DNA of 64,000 nt. Origin: Salinispora fenicalii (GTDB lineage Bacteria; Actinomycetota; Actinomycetes; Mycobacteriales; Micromonosporaceae). A program made the position numbers and the translations under genes. Where the stretch lies: the NCBI RefSeq assembly GCF_000514815.1, contig NZ_KI911472.1, positions 1 through 64,000 on the forward strand, in the 5' to 3' direction. Shown here in pieces: positions 33,128 through 42,600 of this stretch. How positions within the stretch are numbered: position 1 is the first letter of the stretch; every line of letters starts with the position of its first letter. The notes under the pieces were generated by a model that worked only from the letters and a program-made list of their open reading frames with translations, made no database searches and was not told where the DNA came from.

Positions 33128-34486
33128 GTGGTGGACGTGGCAGTGGTGCAGACCAGCGAGCTCGGTGACCGCAGCTACATCGCCCACGACGGGCACGTCG
33201 CGATCGTGGTTGATCCGCAGCGTGACCTGGACCGCTTGCAGGCGGTTCTCAACGAGCGCGGGCTGCGCTGCGCGATGGTGCTGGAGACGCACATCCACAA
33301 CGACTACGTCTCCGGCGGCCTGCAACTGGCGCATCAGCACAACGCGCCGTACGCGGTCAACGCCGCCGACGAGGTGGCGTTCGAGCGGCACGGCGTCGCT
33401 GATGGTGACGAACTGTCGGTGGGAGGCATGCGAGTGCGGGTGGTTGCGACCCCGGGACACACCGATACTCACCTGGCCTTCGTGATTAGCGGTGGCCCCG
33501 GGCCGGCGGCAGTGTTCACCGGCGGCTGCCTGCTCTACGGCAGCGTGGGGCGCACCGACCTGGTCGACCCGACCCGCACGGAGGAACTGACCCGGGCCCA
33601 GTACCGCTCGGCACATCGCCTCGTCGACCTGCTCGACGACGACGCCCGGATCTTTCCGACCCACGGATTCGGCAGCTTCTGCTCCGCCGGATCCAGGTCC
33701 GGCGGCGAGGACAGCACCGTCGGGCAGGAGAAAACCCGCAACGACGCGTTCACCGCGACGAACGAGGACACATTCGTGGCGCGGCTGGTCGCCGGTCTCA
33801 CCGCCTACCCGGCCTACTACGCGTACATGGGTACCCGTAACCGTGCTGGCGCCGGACCTGTCGACCTGTCCGCACCGCAGCAGGTCAGTCCGACCGAACT
33901 GCGGGAACGGATCAGCGCCGGGGAGTGGGTGGTCGATCTGCGCGACCGTACCGCGTACGCCGCCGTGCACCTCGTCGGTACCATCAGTATCGCCCTGAGC
34001 CAGCAGTTCGCCACGTACCTCGGCTGGCTCATTCCCTGGGGCATGCCGCTCACCCTGATCGGTGAGACCCCGCAGCAGATCACCGACGCGCAACGCCAAC
34101 TCGTGCGCATCGGCATCGACCGGCCGGACGGCGCTGCCACGGGCAAGCTGCGCGACCTGGCCGACGGCGTGGCCACCCGCGGCTACCGGCGGATCACCTT
34201 CGCTGGACTCGCCGCAGCCCGGCAGGCCGGGGAGGCCCTGACCCTGCTGGACGTGCGGCGCGCCGACGAACGCGCCCTTGGCGCGATTCCCGGCTCGGTG
34301 CACATCCCGCTGCACTGCCTGCTGGATCGGCTCGGTGACGTTCCACCCGGCCCGCTTGCGGTGCACTGCGCCAGCGGGTTCCGGGCCGGCATCGCCGCCA
34401 GCCTGCTCGACCGCGCCGGCCACGACGTCGTCCACATCGACGACGAGTACGCCGTCGCTGTCACCTCCGGTCAGACCACCGGCTGA
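33128..34486 (+). CDS. MBL-fold persulfide dioxygenase-rhodanese fusion
   Basis: A 452-residue protein. The N-terminal half (1-240) is a metallo-beta-lactamase fold of the ETHE1/persulfide dioxygenase type: ETHIHNDYVSG gives the HxHxD site, then ATPGHTDTHLAF and FPTHGFGSFC. The C-terminal half has two rhodanese domains; the second has the active-site loop VHCASGFRAG with its Cys, the first lacks one. It should oxidise or transfer persulfide sulfur. GTG 33128 is chosen because AGGAGGGG lies 9 bases before it. The sulfide:quinone oxidoreductase gene follows, forming a sulfide detoxification pair. Confidence 0.88.
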   Translation: MVDVAVVQTSELGDRSYIAHDGHVAIVVDPQRDLDRLQAVLNERGLRCAMVLETHIHNDYVSGGLQLAHQHNAPYAVNAADEVAFERHGVADGDELSVGGMRVRVVATPGHTDTHLAFVISGGPGPAAVFTGGCLLYGSVGRTDLVDPTRTEELTRAQYRSAHRLVDLLDDDARIFPTHGFGSFCSAGSRSGGEDSTVGQEKTRNDAFTATNEDTFVARLVAGLTAYPAYYAYMGTRNRAGAGPVDLSAPQQVSPTELRERISAGEWVVDLRDRTAYAAVHLVGTISIALSQQFATYLGWLIPWGMPLTLIGETPQQITDAQRQLVRIGIDRPDGAATGKLRDLADGVATRGYRRITFAGLAAARQAGEALTLLDVRRADERALGAIPGSVHIPLHCLLDRLGDVPPGPLAVHCASGFRAGIAASLLDRAGHDVVHIDDEYAVAVTSGQTTG

Positions 34487-34556
34487 ACAACCTGACCGAC
34501 CCATGCCGCCGAGGGAGCGTCACCCCGCCGACGGCCTCACCCACGGAGGCACCGTC

Positions 34557-35762
34557 ATGACCGCACCGGCCGTTCACCATCGCATCCTCATCATCGGCGG
34601 CGGCAGCGCCGGCATCGATGTCGCCGCCCGGCTCCGCCGGGCGAGAGTCCCCGACATTGGCCTCATCGATCCCGCAGAAACCCACTACTACCAGCCGCTG
34701 TGGACCTTGGTCGGTGGCGGATGCGCCAAGGCTAAGGAGAGCGCCCGCCCGCAGGCGTCGGTCATGCCGAAGGGTATCGCCTGGATCAAGGACGCCGCGC
34801 ACACCATCGACCCGGACCAGCAGACGGTCACCACCGCCGGTGGGATCCGGGTCCGCTACGACCATCTCGTCGTGTGCCCCGGCATCCAACTCGACTGGGA
34901 CAAGATCCCCGGCATGGCGGCGGCCATGGACACTCCGATGGTATCCAGCAACTACACGTACGCCACGGCGCCGAAGACGTGGGAACTGATCCGAAACCTG
35001 CGCTCCGGGACCGCGGTGTTTACCATGCCCGTCGGGCCGATCAAATGCGCCGGCGCCCCACAGAAGATCGCTTACCTGGCCGCGGACCACTGGCGTCGAC
35101 AAGGCGTTCTCAAGGACATCCGGGTCGTGCTCGTGCTGCCCACCCCAACCATGTTCGGCGTCCAGGTCTTCGCCGATGAACTCGAACGCGTCGCCGCCCG
35201 GTACGGCATCGAGGTCCACAAAAACAGTGAGCTCGTCGAAGTCGACGCCGACAGTCGCCAGGCGGTGATCGCCGATCACAACAACCGCAGTGGACAATCC
35301 ATCGGCTACGACCTCATGCATGTTGTACCACCGCAGTCAGCCCCCGACTGGCTCAAGCAGACCGCCCTGGCAGACCCCGAAAGCCCGGCCGGCTACGCCC
35401 ACGTCGATCGGAACACCCTGCAGCACACCCGATATCCGAACGTGTTCGCCCTCGGCGACGCCGGGTCCACTCCGAATTCCAAGACCGGTGCCGCGATCCG
35501 CAAACAGGCACCGGTGGTGGCCCGCAATCTCATCGCCACGATTAGGGGCGAGCCGCTGCCGGCGGCATATGACGGGTACGCATCCTGCCCGCTGACCACG
35601 GCCCGCAACAAGATGCTGCTCGCCGAGTTCGACTACACCATGCATCCCGCACCCAGCATTCCGTTCCTCGACACCACCCACGAACGCACCGACATGTGGT
35701 ATCTCAAGCGCTACGGACTGCCGGCCCTCTACTGGAATCTCATGCTTCGCGGCCGTGCCTGA
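34557..35762 (+). CDS. sqr: Sulfide:quinone oxidoreductase
   Basis: A 401-residue FAD protein that oxidises sulfide to persulfide/polysulfide and passes electrons to quinone. It starts RILIIGGGSAGIDVAARL (FAD-binding GxGxxG) from ATG 34557 with GGAGG before it; the longer frame upstream belongs to the MBL gene in another phase. Features of the SQR group are TLVGGGCAKAKESARP, GPIKCAGAPQKIAYLA (a catalytic Cys), FALGDAGSTPNSKTGAA and the final WNLMLRGR. The neighbouring persulfide dioxygenase-rhodanese would remove its product. Confidence 0.9.
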   Translation: MTAPAVHHRILIIGGGSAGIDVAARLRRARVPDIGLIDPAETHYYQPLWTLVGGGCAKAKESARPQASVMPKGIAWIKDAAHTIDPDQQTVTTAGGIRVRYDHLVVCPGIQLDWDKIPGMAAAMDTPMVSSNYTYATAPKTWELIRNLRSGTAVFTMPVGPIKCAGAPQKIAYLAADHWRRQGVLKDIRVVLVLPTPTMFGVQVFADELERVAARYGIEVHKNSELVEVDADSRQAVIADHNNRSGQSIGYDLMHVVPPQSAPDWLKQTALADPESPAGYAHVDRNTLQHTRYPNVFALGDAGSTPNSKTGAAIRKQAPVVARNLIATIRGEPLPAAYDGYASCPLTTARNKMLLAEFDYTMHPAPSIPFLDTTHERTDMWYLKRYGLPALYWNLMLRGRA

Positions 35763-35787
35763 GGCCCACGCGTGGGCGGCTACCCAC

Positions 35788-35823
35788 GGCGGCAGGCCCG
35801 CGGTGGTGCGTGGGCCTGCCGCC
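35788..35823. terminator. Convergent terminator after sqr
   Basis: GGCGGCAGGCCC and GGGCCTGCCGCC pair over 12 bases with a 12-nt loop between the sqr stop and the mutase stop on the other strand, serving both. Confidence 0.85.
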
Positions 35824-35825
35824 GA

Positions 35826-37103
35826 TCAGCGTACGGCCGCCGCGGTCGAGTCGAAGCGATCCGCCACGTAGTTCAGCATGCTGGTCAGCTCCTGTGCGCC
35901 GACCGCGTGCCCGGCCGGACGTGGCCCGTCGATCGGCAGGGAGCCGACATGTGCCCACTCCAGCCGTCCGTCGGGGGCGACCCGGCTCCTGGTCCGGCCC
36001 TGAGTGTCCGGGTGCAGGCAGTACGGTACGTCCAGCAGGCCGCGCCGGAAGGCGATGTGCAGGGCGGTGCCCAGGTCTGGGTCGAGTGACCGGACCGCGT
36101 CGATCATCGTGCGGGCCTCCTCGTACAGCCCGGACTCTGACGGCGTCCAAGGGGGGCGGCCGGCGGCCCGCATCTGCTGGGAACATCGGACCTCGCGCTC
36201 GGCCCGTTCCACTGCCGCGACGTTGTCGGCGACGTCCGGGATTCGGACCGACTCCATGACTGTCTTGACGATGAGCCGCTCGGCACCACCGAAGACGGCG
36301 ATCCGGGCGCTTTCATCGAGCAAGTTGGAGGAGCCGGCCCGGGTCCGGGGAAAAACGCCCATGTACGTGTACAGGACGACGTGGACGTCAAGGCCCGGCA
36401 GTAGCTCGTCGATCAGGCGCCGGAGGGCGGCCAGGGCCTCCAGGTCCTGTTCGGGCTGGGTCTGCTGGGCGTAGCTCAGTGAGATGCTCGGCACCCCATG
36501 CTGGGCGAAGAACAGGCCTTCCAGCACGGCGATGGCCACCAGCAGCGATGGCGGGCACATCTGCCCCAGCATGCAGCCACCGAAGCTCTCCAGGTGGGCC
36601 GGTCGTTCCGGCGTGGACATCTCGGCCAGCCGGTCGCAGGCAGCCGACCACTCGCTGATCGCGGACCGCAATGGGGTGCGGCCGTACGGTAGGCAGTAGG
36701 AGACCGGCCCGCCCTCGGTGGCGTCCAGCCCGATCCGCGCCATGGCTTCGATGATGTGCCCAGGCCGCGCTGAGCCGTGCCGGACCTGGATCGGGAATCC
36801 GGGCCCGTACACTTCGGACAGCATGGACCTGGTGGTGTCGTCGGGATGGGTACACAGCGGGTAGCCGTTGAGGCGGGTCCGGGTCCGCACGGCGGTACGG
36901 GCGCTGTGTAGGTCGCCAACGCGGGTGTAGCTGTCGAGGGTGATCGTGCCAACGGTGGTCGCCCGGGCGTCCCGGACCGCGACCAGTCCCGCCCGCATCG
37001 CTGATGGCTCGGCGAAGCCCATCCGGGGCTGGACGACCACCAGACCGTCCCGCCGAGTGTTGTTGATCGCACCGGCGAAGCCTGTCCCCGGTGGTGCTGT
37101 CAT
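35826..37103 (-). CDS. Glutamate (methylaspartate) mutase epsilon-subunit-like
   Basis: The 425-residue protein resembles the large subunit of adenosylcobalamin-dependent glutamate mutase, which converts glutamate to (2S,3S)-3-methylaspartate. Recognisable parts are FAGAINNTRRDGLVVVQPR, TRVGDLHSA, GPVSYCLPYGRTPLRSAI, ESFGGCMLGQMCPPSLLVA and SLSYAQQTQPEQDLEAL. The start overlaps the small-subunit stop (ATGA). Biosynthetic copies of this pair supply methylaspartate in NRPS pathways such as friulimicin. The last gene of the NRPS operon, it ends at a strong convergent terminator. Confidence 0.85.
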   Translation of the reverse strand: MTAPPGTGFAGAINNTRRDGLVVVQPRMGFAEPSAMRAGLVAVRDARATTVGTITLDSYTRVGDLHSARTAVRTRTRLNGYPLCTHPDDTTRSMLSEVYGPGFPIQVRHGSARPGHIIEAMARIGLDATEGGPVSYCLPYGRTPLRSAISEWSAACDRLAEMSTPERPAHLESFGGCMLGQMCPPSLLVAIAVLEGLFFAQHGVPSISLSYAQQTQPEQDLEALAALRRLIDELLPGLDVHVVLYTYMGVFPRTRAGSSNLLDESARIAVFGGAERLIVKTVMESVRIPDVADNVAAVERAEREVRCSQQMRAAGRPPWTPSESGLYEEARTMIDAVRSLDPDLGTALHIAFRRGLLDVPYCLHPDTQGRTRSRVAPDGRLEWAHVGSLPIDGPRPAGHAVGAQELTSMLNYVADRFDSTAAAVR

Positions 37104-37591
37104 CGCGCGCCTTCCAGCTCGCGGCCGGCGGCGGCAGCGGGAGTGGCAGCGGCGGCGGTAGCGGCGGCGGCAGGGGCGGCGGCACGGATCTCGGCGAGCA
37201 GCCGCATCAGCTTCGGCAGGTCGTCCTTCTCGAGGACGGCGGTCACCCCGGCGGCCTCCAGCGCGGGCGTGTGGTCGGCGTTCGGGTCCCCGGCGGTGCC
37301 GAGCAGCCCGCCAACGATGATCGGCATCGCGTCGTGCCGGGGGTCGTAGCGCACCGCCGCGGCCGCCCGGGCCGCGTCGGTGTGGCCGTGCCCGTTGACC
37401 GAGCTGATCACCAGTGTGTCGGGTCGCAGCCGGACGCAGGTCTCGGTCAGCAGGCCGTCCGGGACGCACGGCCCGAGGTTGGTGACGTCGTGGCCGGCCT
37501 CCTCCAGGGCGAGTTGCAGGTACATGAGGTTCCAGGTGTGGGCGTCGGACGACGTGCCGGTCACCAGCACGTGCAGGCGGCGCAGGGTCAT
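37100..37591 (-). CDS. Glutamate mutase cobalamin-binding subunit-like
   Basis: A 163-residue B12-binding subunit partner of the preceding protein. The motif region reads GTSSDAHTWNLMYLQLAL, where DAH supplies the lower cobalt ligand His (D-x-H), with VISSVNGHGH and VGGLLGT after it. The G of the classic DxHxxG is N here, a deviation worth noting. An Ala-rich tail of about 25 residues follows. The start overlaps the stop of the A-T gene by 4 nt, so the mutase is translated with the NRPS genes. Confidence 0.87.
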   Translation of the reverse strand: MTLRRLHVLVTGTSSDAHTWNLMYLQLALEEAGHDVTNLGPCVPDGLLTETCVRLRPDTLVISSVNGHGHTDAARAAAAVRYDPRHDAMPIIVGGLLGTAGDPNADHTPALEAAGVTAVLEKDDLPKLMRLLAEIRAAAPAAAATAAAATPAAAAGRELEGAR

Positions 37592-39414
37592 GACGGACGC
37601 CCGCCGATCAGGGCCGCCAACTCGGCCGGAGTACGGTGCTCAAAGACGTCCACATAGGTCAGCTCGGCATCGAACCGCCGGTACACCTTTGAGATCAGCC
37701 GGGTGGCCTTCAGGGAGTCGCCGCCCGCGTCGAAGAAGTCGTCGTTCACGCCGCACGGGGCGCCCAGGACGGCGGAGCACAGGTCGGCCAGCTCAGCGGC
37801 GACAGGGTCAACCTCGGGCGTGGCGGGCGCGGTGTCATTGCTGGAGATCATGCTGAGGTTCACCTTTCCGTTCGGGAGCAGCGGGAGCCGGTCGGCGATG
37901 CGCAGGGTCGCGGGTACGAGGTAGCTGGGCAGCCGCCCGGCGAGCCAGGTGCGGATCGCGGCGGCGTCGGGGGCGGTACCGAGGTCGAGCGGGACCACCC
38001 AGGCGGTGAGACCGCTCGGGCCGTCCGGGCCGTCAACCGGCGCCACGGCCGCGACGTGCAGCTGCGGGTGGGCGTACAGGGCACGTTCCACCTCCTCGGG
38101 TTCGACGCGCAGTCCCCGGATCTTGATCTGCCGGTCGCGGCGGCCCAGGTAGTCGAGCCCGCCGTCCGGCCGTTCGGCGACCAGGTCGCCGGTGCGGTAG
38201 TAGCGGCCGGTGCCGTCCGGGCCGGGACCGAACCGGGCGGCGGTCTCCTCCGGCTTGCCGGCGTAGCCGAGGCTGAGCGACGGCCCACCGACGAGTAGTT
38301 CGGCGGTGCCGTCCTGGTCCGGCAGGAGTATCTGTCGCACGTGGTCCAGGGGCGTGCCGATCGGCACCCGGTCGCCGGGCCCGATCCGCCGGCCGAACCC
38401 GCCGCCCAGCTCGGCGGCGTGGGTGACGAGCACCGTCTCGGTCTGCCCGTACGTGTTGAGCAGCCGGATCCGGTCGGGGGCGCGCTTGGCCCAGGTCCGT
38501 ACCTGGGGCGCCCGGACCTCCTCCCCGCCGATGATCACCAGCCGGAGGTCGCCGAGCAGCGCCGCCGTCGCCTCCGGGGTCTCGTCGGCCTCATCGAGGA
38601 AGGCCACCAGCTCGTACCAGAAGGCCGTGGGCAGGTCGATGACGGTGATCTGGTGGCGCCGGGCCGCGCTCAGCAGGGCGGGCACGGATCCGCTGGTCGC
38701 GGCCGGGTCGATGACGAGGGTGGCTCCGGACAGGAACGCCGACCAGATCTCCTCGCCGCTGGTGTCCCAGCTCAGTGAGGCGAAGCTCAGCACCCGGTCG
38801 CCCGGGCCGGTGCCGCAGAGCCTGATCAGCGAGGTGGCCGCCGTGTACAGGGCGCCCTGTGACACCTGGACGCCCTTGGGGTCGCCGGTGGAACCGGAGG
38901 TGTGGATGACGTACACCGGGTCGTCGGGATCCGTGACGTTGTCGCCCAGGCTTTCGCCGGACCGCAGAGCTGGATCGATGTGCAGGAATCCCACCGAAAG
39001 GCTGCGCGGGAAGCCCATCAGGGCATCGCACCGCCCGATTACCGTCCGGACACCGCTGCCCGCGATCATCCGTTCGAGACGGGGAGCGGGCTGAGCCGCG
39101 TCGAGCGGCGTGTAGGCCGCGCCGATCCGGCCGAGCGCCAGCAGGCAGAGCAGGCTCTGCCGGGTGCGTTCGGCGGCGACGCCGACCACATCGCCGCGGC
39201 CGATCCCGTAGCGGCGCAGGGACGCGGCGAGCATCCCGGCCTGCGACCACAGGTCGTGGTAGGTCAAGGTTCCGTCCGGGTCGACGAGGGCGGGGGCGCC
39301 GGGCCACAGCGCCGCCGAGCGGCGCAGCGCCGCGACGACGGTGCCGGGGCTCGGTCCAGGGGCGGTCACTGGCTCGGCGGCGGCCGGGCCGGTGCGGGAG
39401 TAGGTCGTTGTCAT
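37588..39414 (-). CDS. Free-standing NRPS A-T didomain
   Basis: A 608-residue adenylation domain (about 25-520) with a carrier domain (about 535-605). A motifs: YVIHTSGSTGDPKG (A3), NTYGQTETV (A5), YYRTGDLV (A7), GRRDRQIKIRG (A8), LPNGKVN (A10); the carrier has DDFFDAGGDSLKATRL with the Ser for phosphopantetheine. By eye against GrsA numbering the code is D-T-E-D-I-G-T-L-V, with acidic residues at 239 and 278, which suggests a basic substrate (Lys, beta-Lys or similar). No C domain: it must load its residue in trans. Confidence 0.9.
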   Translation of the reverse strand: MTTTYSRTGPAAAEPVTAPGPSPGTVVAALRRSAALWPGAPALVDPDGTLTYHDLWSQAGMLAASLRRYGIGRGDVVGVAAERTRQSLLCLLALGRIGAAYTPLDAAQPAPRLERMIAGSGVRTVIGRCDALMGFPRSLSVGFLHIDPALRSGESLGDNVTDPDDPVYVIHTSGSTGDPKGVQVSQGALYTAATSLIRLCGTGPGDRVLSFASLSWDTSGEEIWSAFLSGATLVIDPAATSGSVPALLSAARRHQITVIDLPTAFWYELVAFLDEADETPEATAALLGDLRLVIIGGEEVRAPQVRTWAKRAPDRIRLLNTYGQTETVLVTHAAELGGGFGRRIGPGDRVPIGTPLDHVRQILLPDQDGTAELLVGGPSLSLGYAGKPEETAARFGPGPDGTGRYYRTGDLVAERPDGGLDYLGRRDRQIKIRGLRVEPEEVERALYAHPQLHVAAVAPVDGPDGPSGLTAWVVPLDLGTAPDAAAIRTWLAGRLPSYLVPATLRIADRLPLLPNGKVNLSMISSNDTAPATPEVDPVAAELADLCSAVLGAPCGVNDDFFDAGGDSLKATRLISKVYRRFDAELTYVDVFEHRTPAELAALIGGRPS

Positions 39415-39446
39415 GGCGTGTCCTTGTGGTCGGAGGTGGCGGGGGA

Positions 39447-39653
39447 TCAGTTCGCGGCGGCCTGCTGGCGCTGCCGGAGGCTCAGCGGCCGCATATCGGT
39501 CCAGAGGGTCTCGATCTGGTCCAGGCAGGTCTGCTTGGGACCGCGGGTCCCCTCCTCCCGCCAGCCTTGTGGGGCCGGGCGGCTGGCCGGCCAGATCGAG
39601 TACTGCTCCTCGTCATTGAGTACGACCTTGAACTGTTCGTCGGTATCGGACAC
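39447..39653 (-). CDS. MbtH-like protein
   Basis: A 68-residue chaperone-like partner needed by many A domains. The signature residues are present: [16 protein letters not shown], and DMRPLSLR near the end. GTG 39653 is taken as start (VSDTDEQF), with AAAGG upstream; the frame continues open but overlaps the large NRPS gene. It lies between the two groups of NRPS genes and probably serves several of the five A domains. Confidence 0.92.
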   Translation of the reverse strand: MSDTDEQFKVVLNDEEQYSIWPASRPAPQGWREEGTRGPKQTCLDQIETLWTDMRPLSLRQRQQAAAN

Positions 39654-39693
39654 GACTTCGCCTTTCTCGGAGGTGACGCGAAAACGGTGGGTG

Positions 39694-42600
39694 TCAGTGC
39701 GTGCGAACGTCGTCCGTCGTGCGCAGTGCTTCCACGCAGGCGCTGACGACGGTGGGACAGCGGTCGGTGGTGAGCATGGTGGCGTGGATTCCCGGCAGGT
39801 GGATGGTCCGCGGCGCCGCGGCCCGGCCCAGCAGCTTCTGCCACCCGGCCGCGTACGAGCCGTAGGCGGTGTGCGAGGTACCGGAGGGGCGTTCGGGCGT
39901 GGCGTCGGTGCATTCGGCCGAGACCACGAACTGGGTCCGCACTTTCGACTCGTCCGGCAGGGGGAGCGGGCGGTACTCGGCGAAGGCCGCCAGCATTTGG
40001 CCGCAGGCGCGCATCGGCAGGGCGTCACCGAGGCTGATCTCGCCGGCCGAGTAGCCCGCGTCTTCCAGCAGCCGGGTCAGTTCGGCCCGCAGCCGGTCGC
40101 CTTCCGGATCGCCGGCGGGCAGCCGGAGGATCCGCTCCGCGAGGTCCGCGCCGCGCAGATAGCTATCCCGGGCCGGCCGGTGCAGGTCGATGGTCCGGGC
40201 CACCTCGGGCAGGGTGGGCTCGAGCAGGATCAGTTGGACCGGCTCGCCGAGCCGGTCCAACTGCCGCGCCATCTCGAAGGCGATGGTGCCGCCGAGGGAC
40301 CAGCCGACCACGACGTACGGGCCCTCGGGTTGCACCAGTCGCAGGTCGGCCAGATACCCGGCGGCCATGTCCTCGATGGTCTCTGCGGGTGCCTCCCGCC
40401 CGTCCATGCCGAGCGGCTGGAACGCGTGCACCGGGTGCCCCGCGGGGAGGGCGCGTGCCAAGGGCAGGTACCAGGCGACGCCGCCGCCGCTCGGATGCAC
40501 GCAGAACACCGGACGCCCGTCGCCCTCGCCACGCAGGGTCACCACCGTCCGCGTCGTGCCGGTGTGCCCGGCGCCGAAGACGGTGTCCAGAACCGGGGCG
40601 TACGCATCGTCGCGGCTGCGCGCGATCGCGCGCATGGCTTGCCCACGGACGGTCGGTTGCTCGAAGACGTCCTTGGGGGAGATCTCCACCCCGGCCCGGC
40701 GGCAGGCGCCGGAGAGCTGGATGACGGAGATCGACGTACCGCCAAGGTCGAAGAAGTTGTCCTCGATCCCGATCCGGTCGGTGCCCAGGACCGTGGACCA
40801 CAACTCGGCCAGCAGCTGCTCGCCGGGGGTGCGTGGGGCCTGGTACCGGTCCTCGAGCTCCGGTCGTCCGGACGTCGGGCCGGGCAGCGCCCGGTGGTTG
40901 ACCTTGCCGTGCGGCGTGAGGGGGAAGGCGTCGAGCGCTACCCACTGGTTCGGCACCATGAACTCCGGCAGTTGCTCCGCGCAGAACCGGCGCAGCGCCG
41001 ACACGGTGACCGGCGGGTGGTCCTCAGCCGGGATGAACCAGCCGACCAGCTGCTGGTCGCGGACCAGCACCACCGCTTGTTCCACCCCGGGGTGCTCGGC
41101 CATGCGGGCCTCGATCTCACCCAGCTCGATCCGGTAGCCGCGCAGCTTGACCTGGTCGTCGACCCGTCCGACGAAGTCGAGGAGTCCATCGCCACGCCAC
41201 CGCACCAGGTCCCCGGTGCGGTACATCCGCGCGCCCGGCTCACCGGCCGGATCGGGCAGGAACTTTTCGGCGGTGAGGGCGGGCCGGCCGAGGTAGCCGC
41301 GGGCGATGCCGTCGCCGCCGATGAAGAGCTCCCCGACGGCCCCGACCGGAACCGCCTCGAGCCACGCGTCGAGAACCTGGAGCCGGGTCTCGCCGAGCGG
41401 GCGGCCGAGCGGCAGTGGGCTGTCCACAGCCAGCTCCCCGGCTTCGCGCACCGGGTGCACCACGCGCCCGATCACCGTCTCGGTCGGCCCGTAGTGATTG
41501 ATGACCTCGGCGTCCGGGCGCAGCTCCAGTAGCTGCTTCACCAGGGCCGGGTCCAGCGTCTCGCCGCCGACGACCCAGCCGCGCGCCGCCGGTGGGAGCT
41601 CCTGGCCGGTCCAGTGTCCGACCAGGTGGCGCAGGTGCGACGGGGTGAGCCGGATGTAGTCGTACGCCAGGGGCCCGGACAGTTCCTCGGCCAGATCGGC
41701 CAGGGTCGCGTCGGCTGGCATCAGGGTGACGCCGCGACCGGACACCAACGGCTCGAAGAGGGCCGACATGGTCAGGTCGAAGCCGACCGACGAGTGCGCC
41801 AGGGTGCCGCGCCGTCCGGCGGTCGGATAGCTCGCGGCCGCCCAGGAGAGGTAGCGCACGATCCCGATGTGCTCCACCGCGACGCCTTTCGGCTGCCCGG
41901 TCGACCCGGATGTGAAAATCGAGTAGGCCAGGCCGCGGGGGTCGACGGTCACCTCGGGGCGTTGGTCCGGCATCGCGGTGAGCCGGTCGGCCACCCGGTC
42001 CAGCGCCACCACGGGCACGTCGCCGAAGACCTCGGCCCCCGGTAGGCACCCGCCTTGCCCGGTGCGGGTCAGGACCAGCGCGGGTGTAACCGTGTCGGCG
42101 ATTCGGGTCAGCCGGGCCATCGGGTAGCCCGGGTCCACCGGGATGAAGTAGCCCCCTGCCTTGAGGACGGCGAGCATTGCGACCACGAGTTCCGGGCTCC
42201 GGTCCAGCAGGAGCAGCACCGGTGTCTCCGGGCCGACCGGCGGTGCCCCCAGCGCCCCGGTGTGCAGGGCGTGGGCGAGGCGGTTCGCCTGGGCGTCGAG
42301 GCCGGCGAAGGTGAGGCTTCTGTCGCCGGTGCGCAGCGCGGTCCACCCCGGGGTCCGGTCGGCCTGCGCCTCGACGAGTTGGTGCACCGTACGGTCGTCG
42401 CCGACGTGCTGCTCGGAACGCCCCCACCGGGACGTGCGTACCGTGTCGCTCTCGGACGTGATAGCCAGGCGGGTGACCGCGAGCTCCGGGGTACGGACGG
42501 CTGCGGCGAGCAGATTCGTCAGCGATGTCACGAGCCGTTCGGCGGTGCCGGGCAGATAGAGGTCGTCGGCGTACTCGAGGACGCCCTCCAGCGTCGAGCC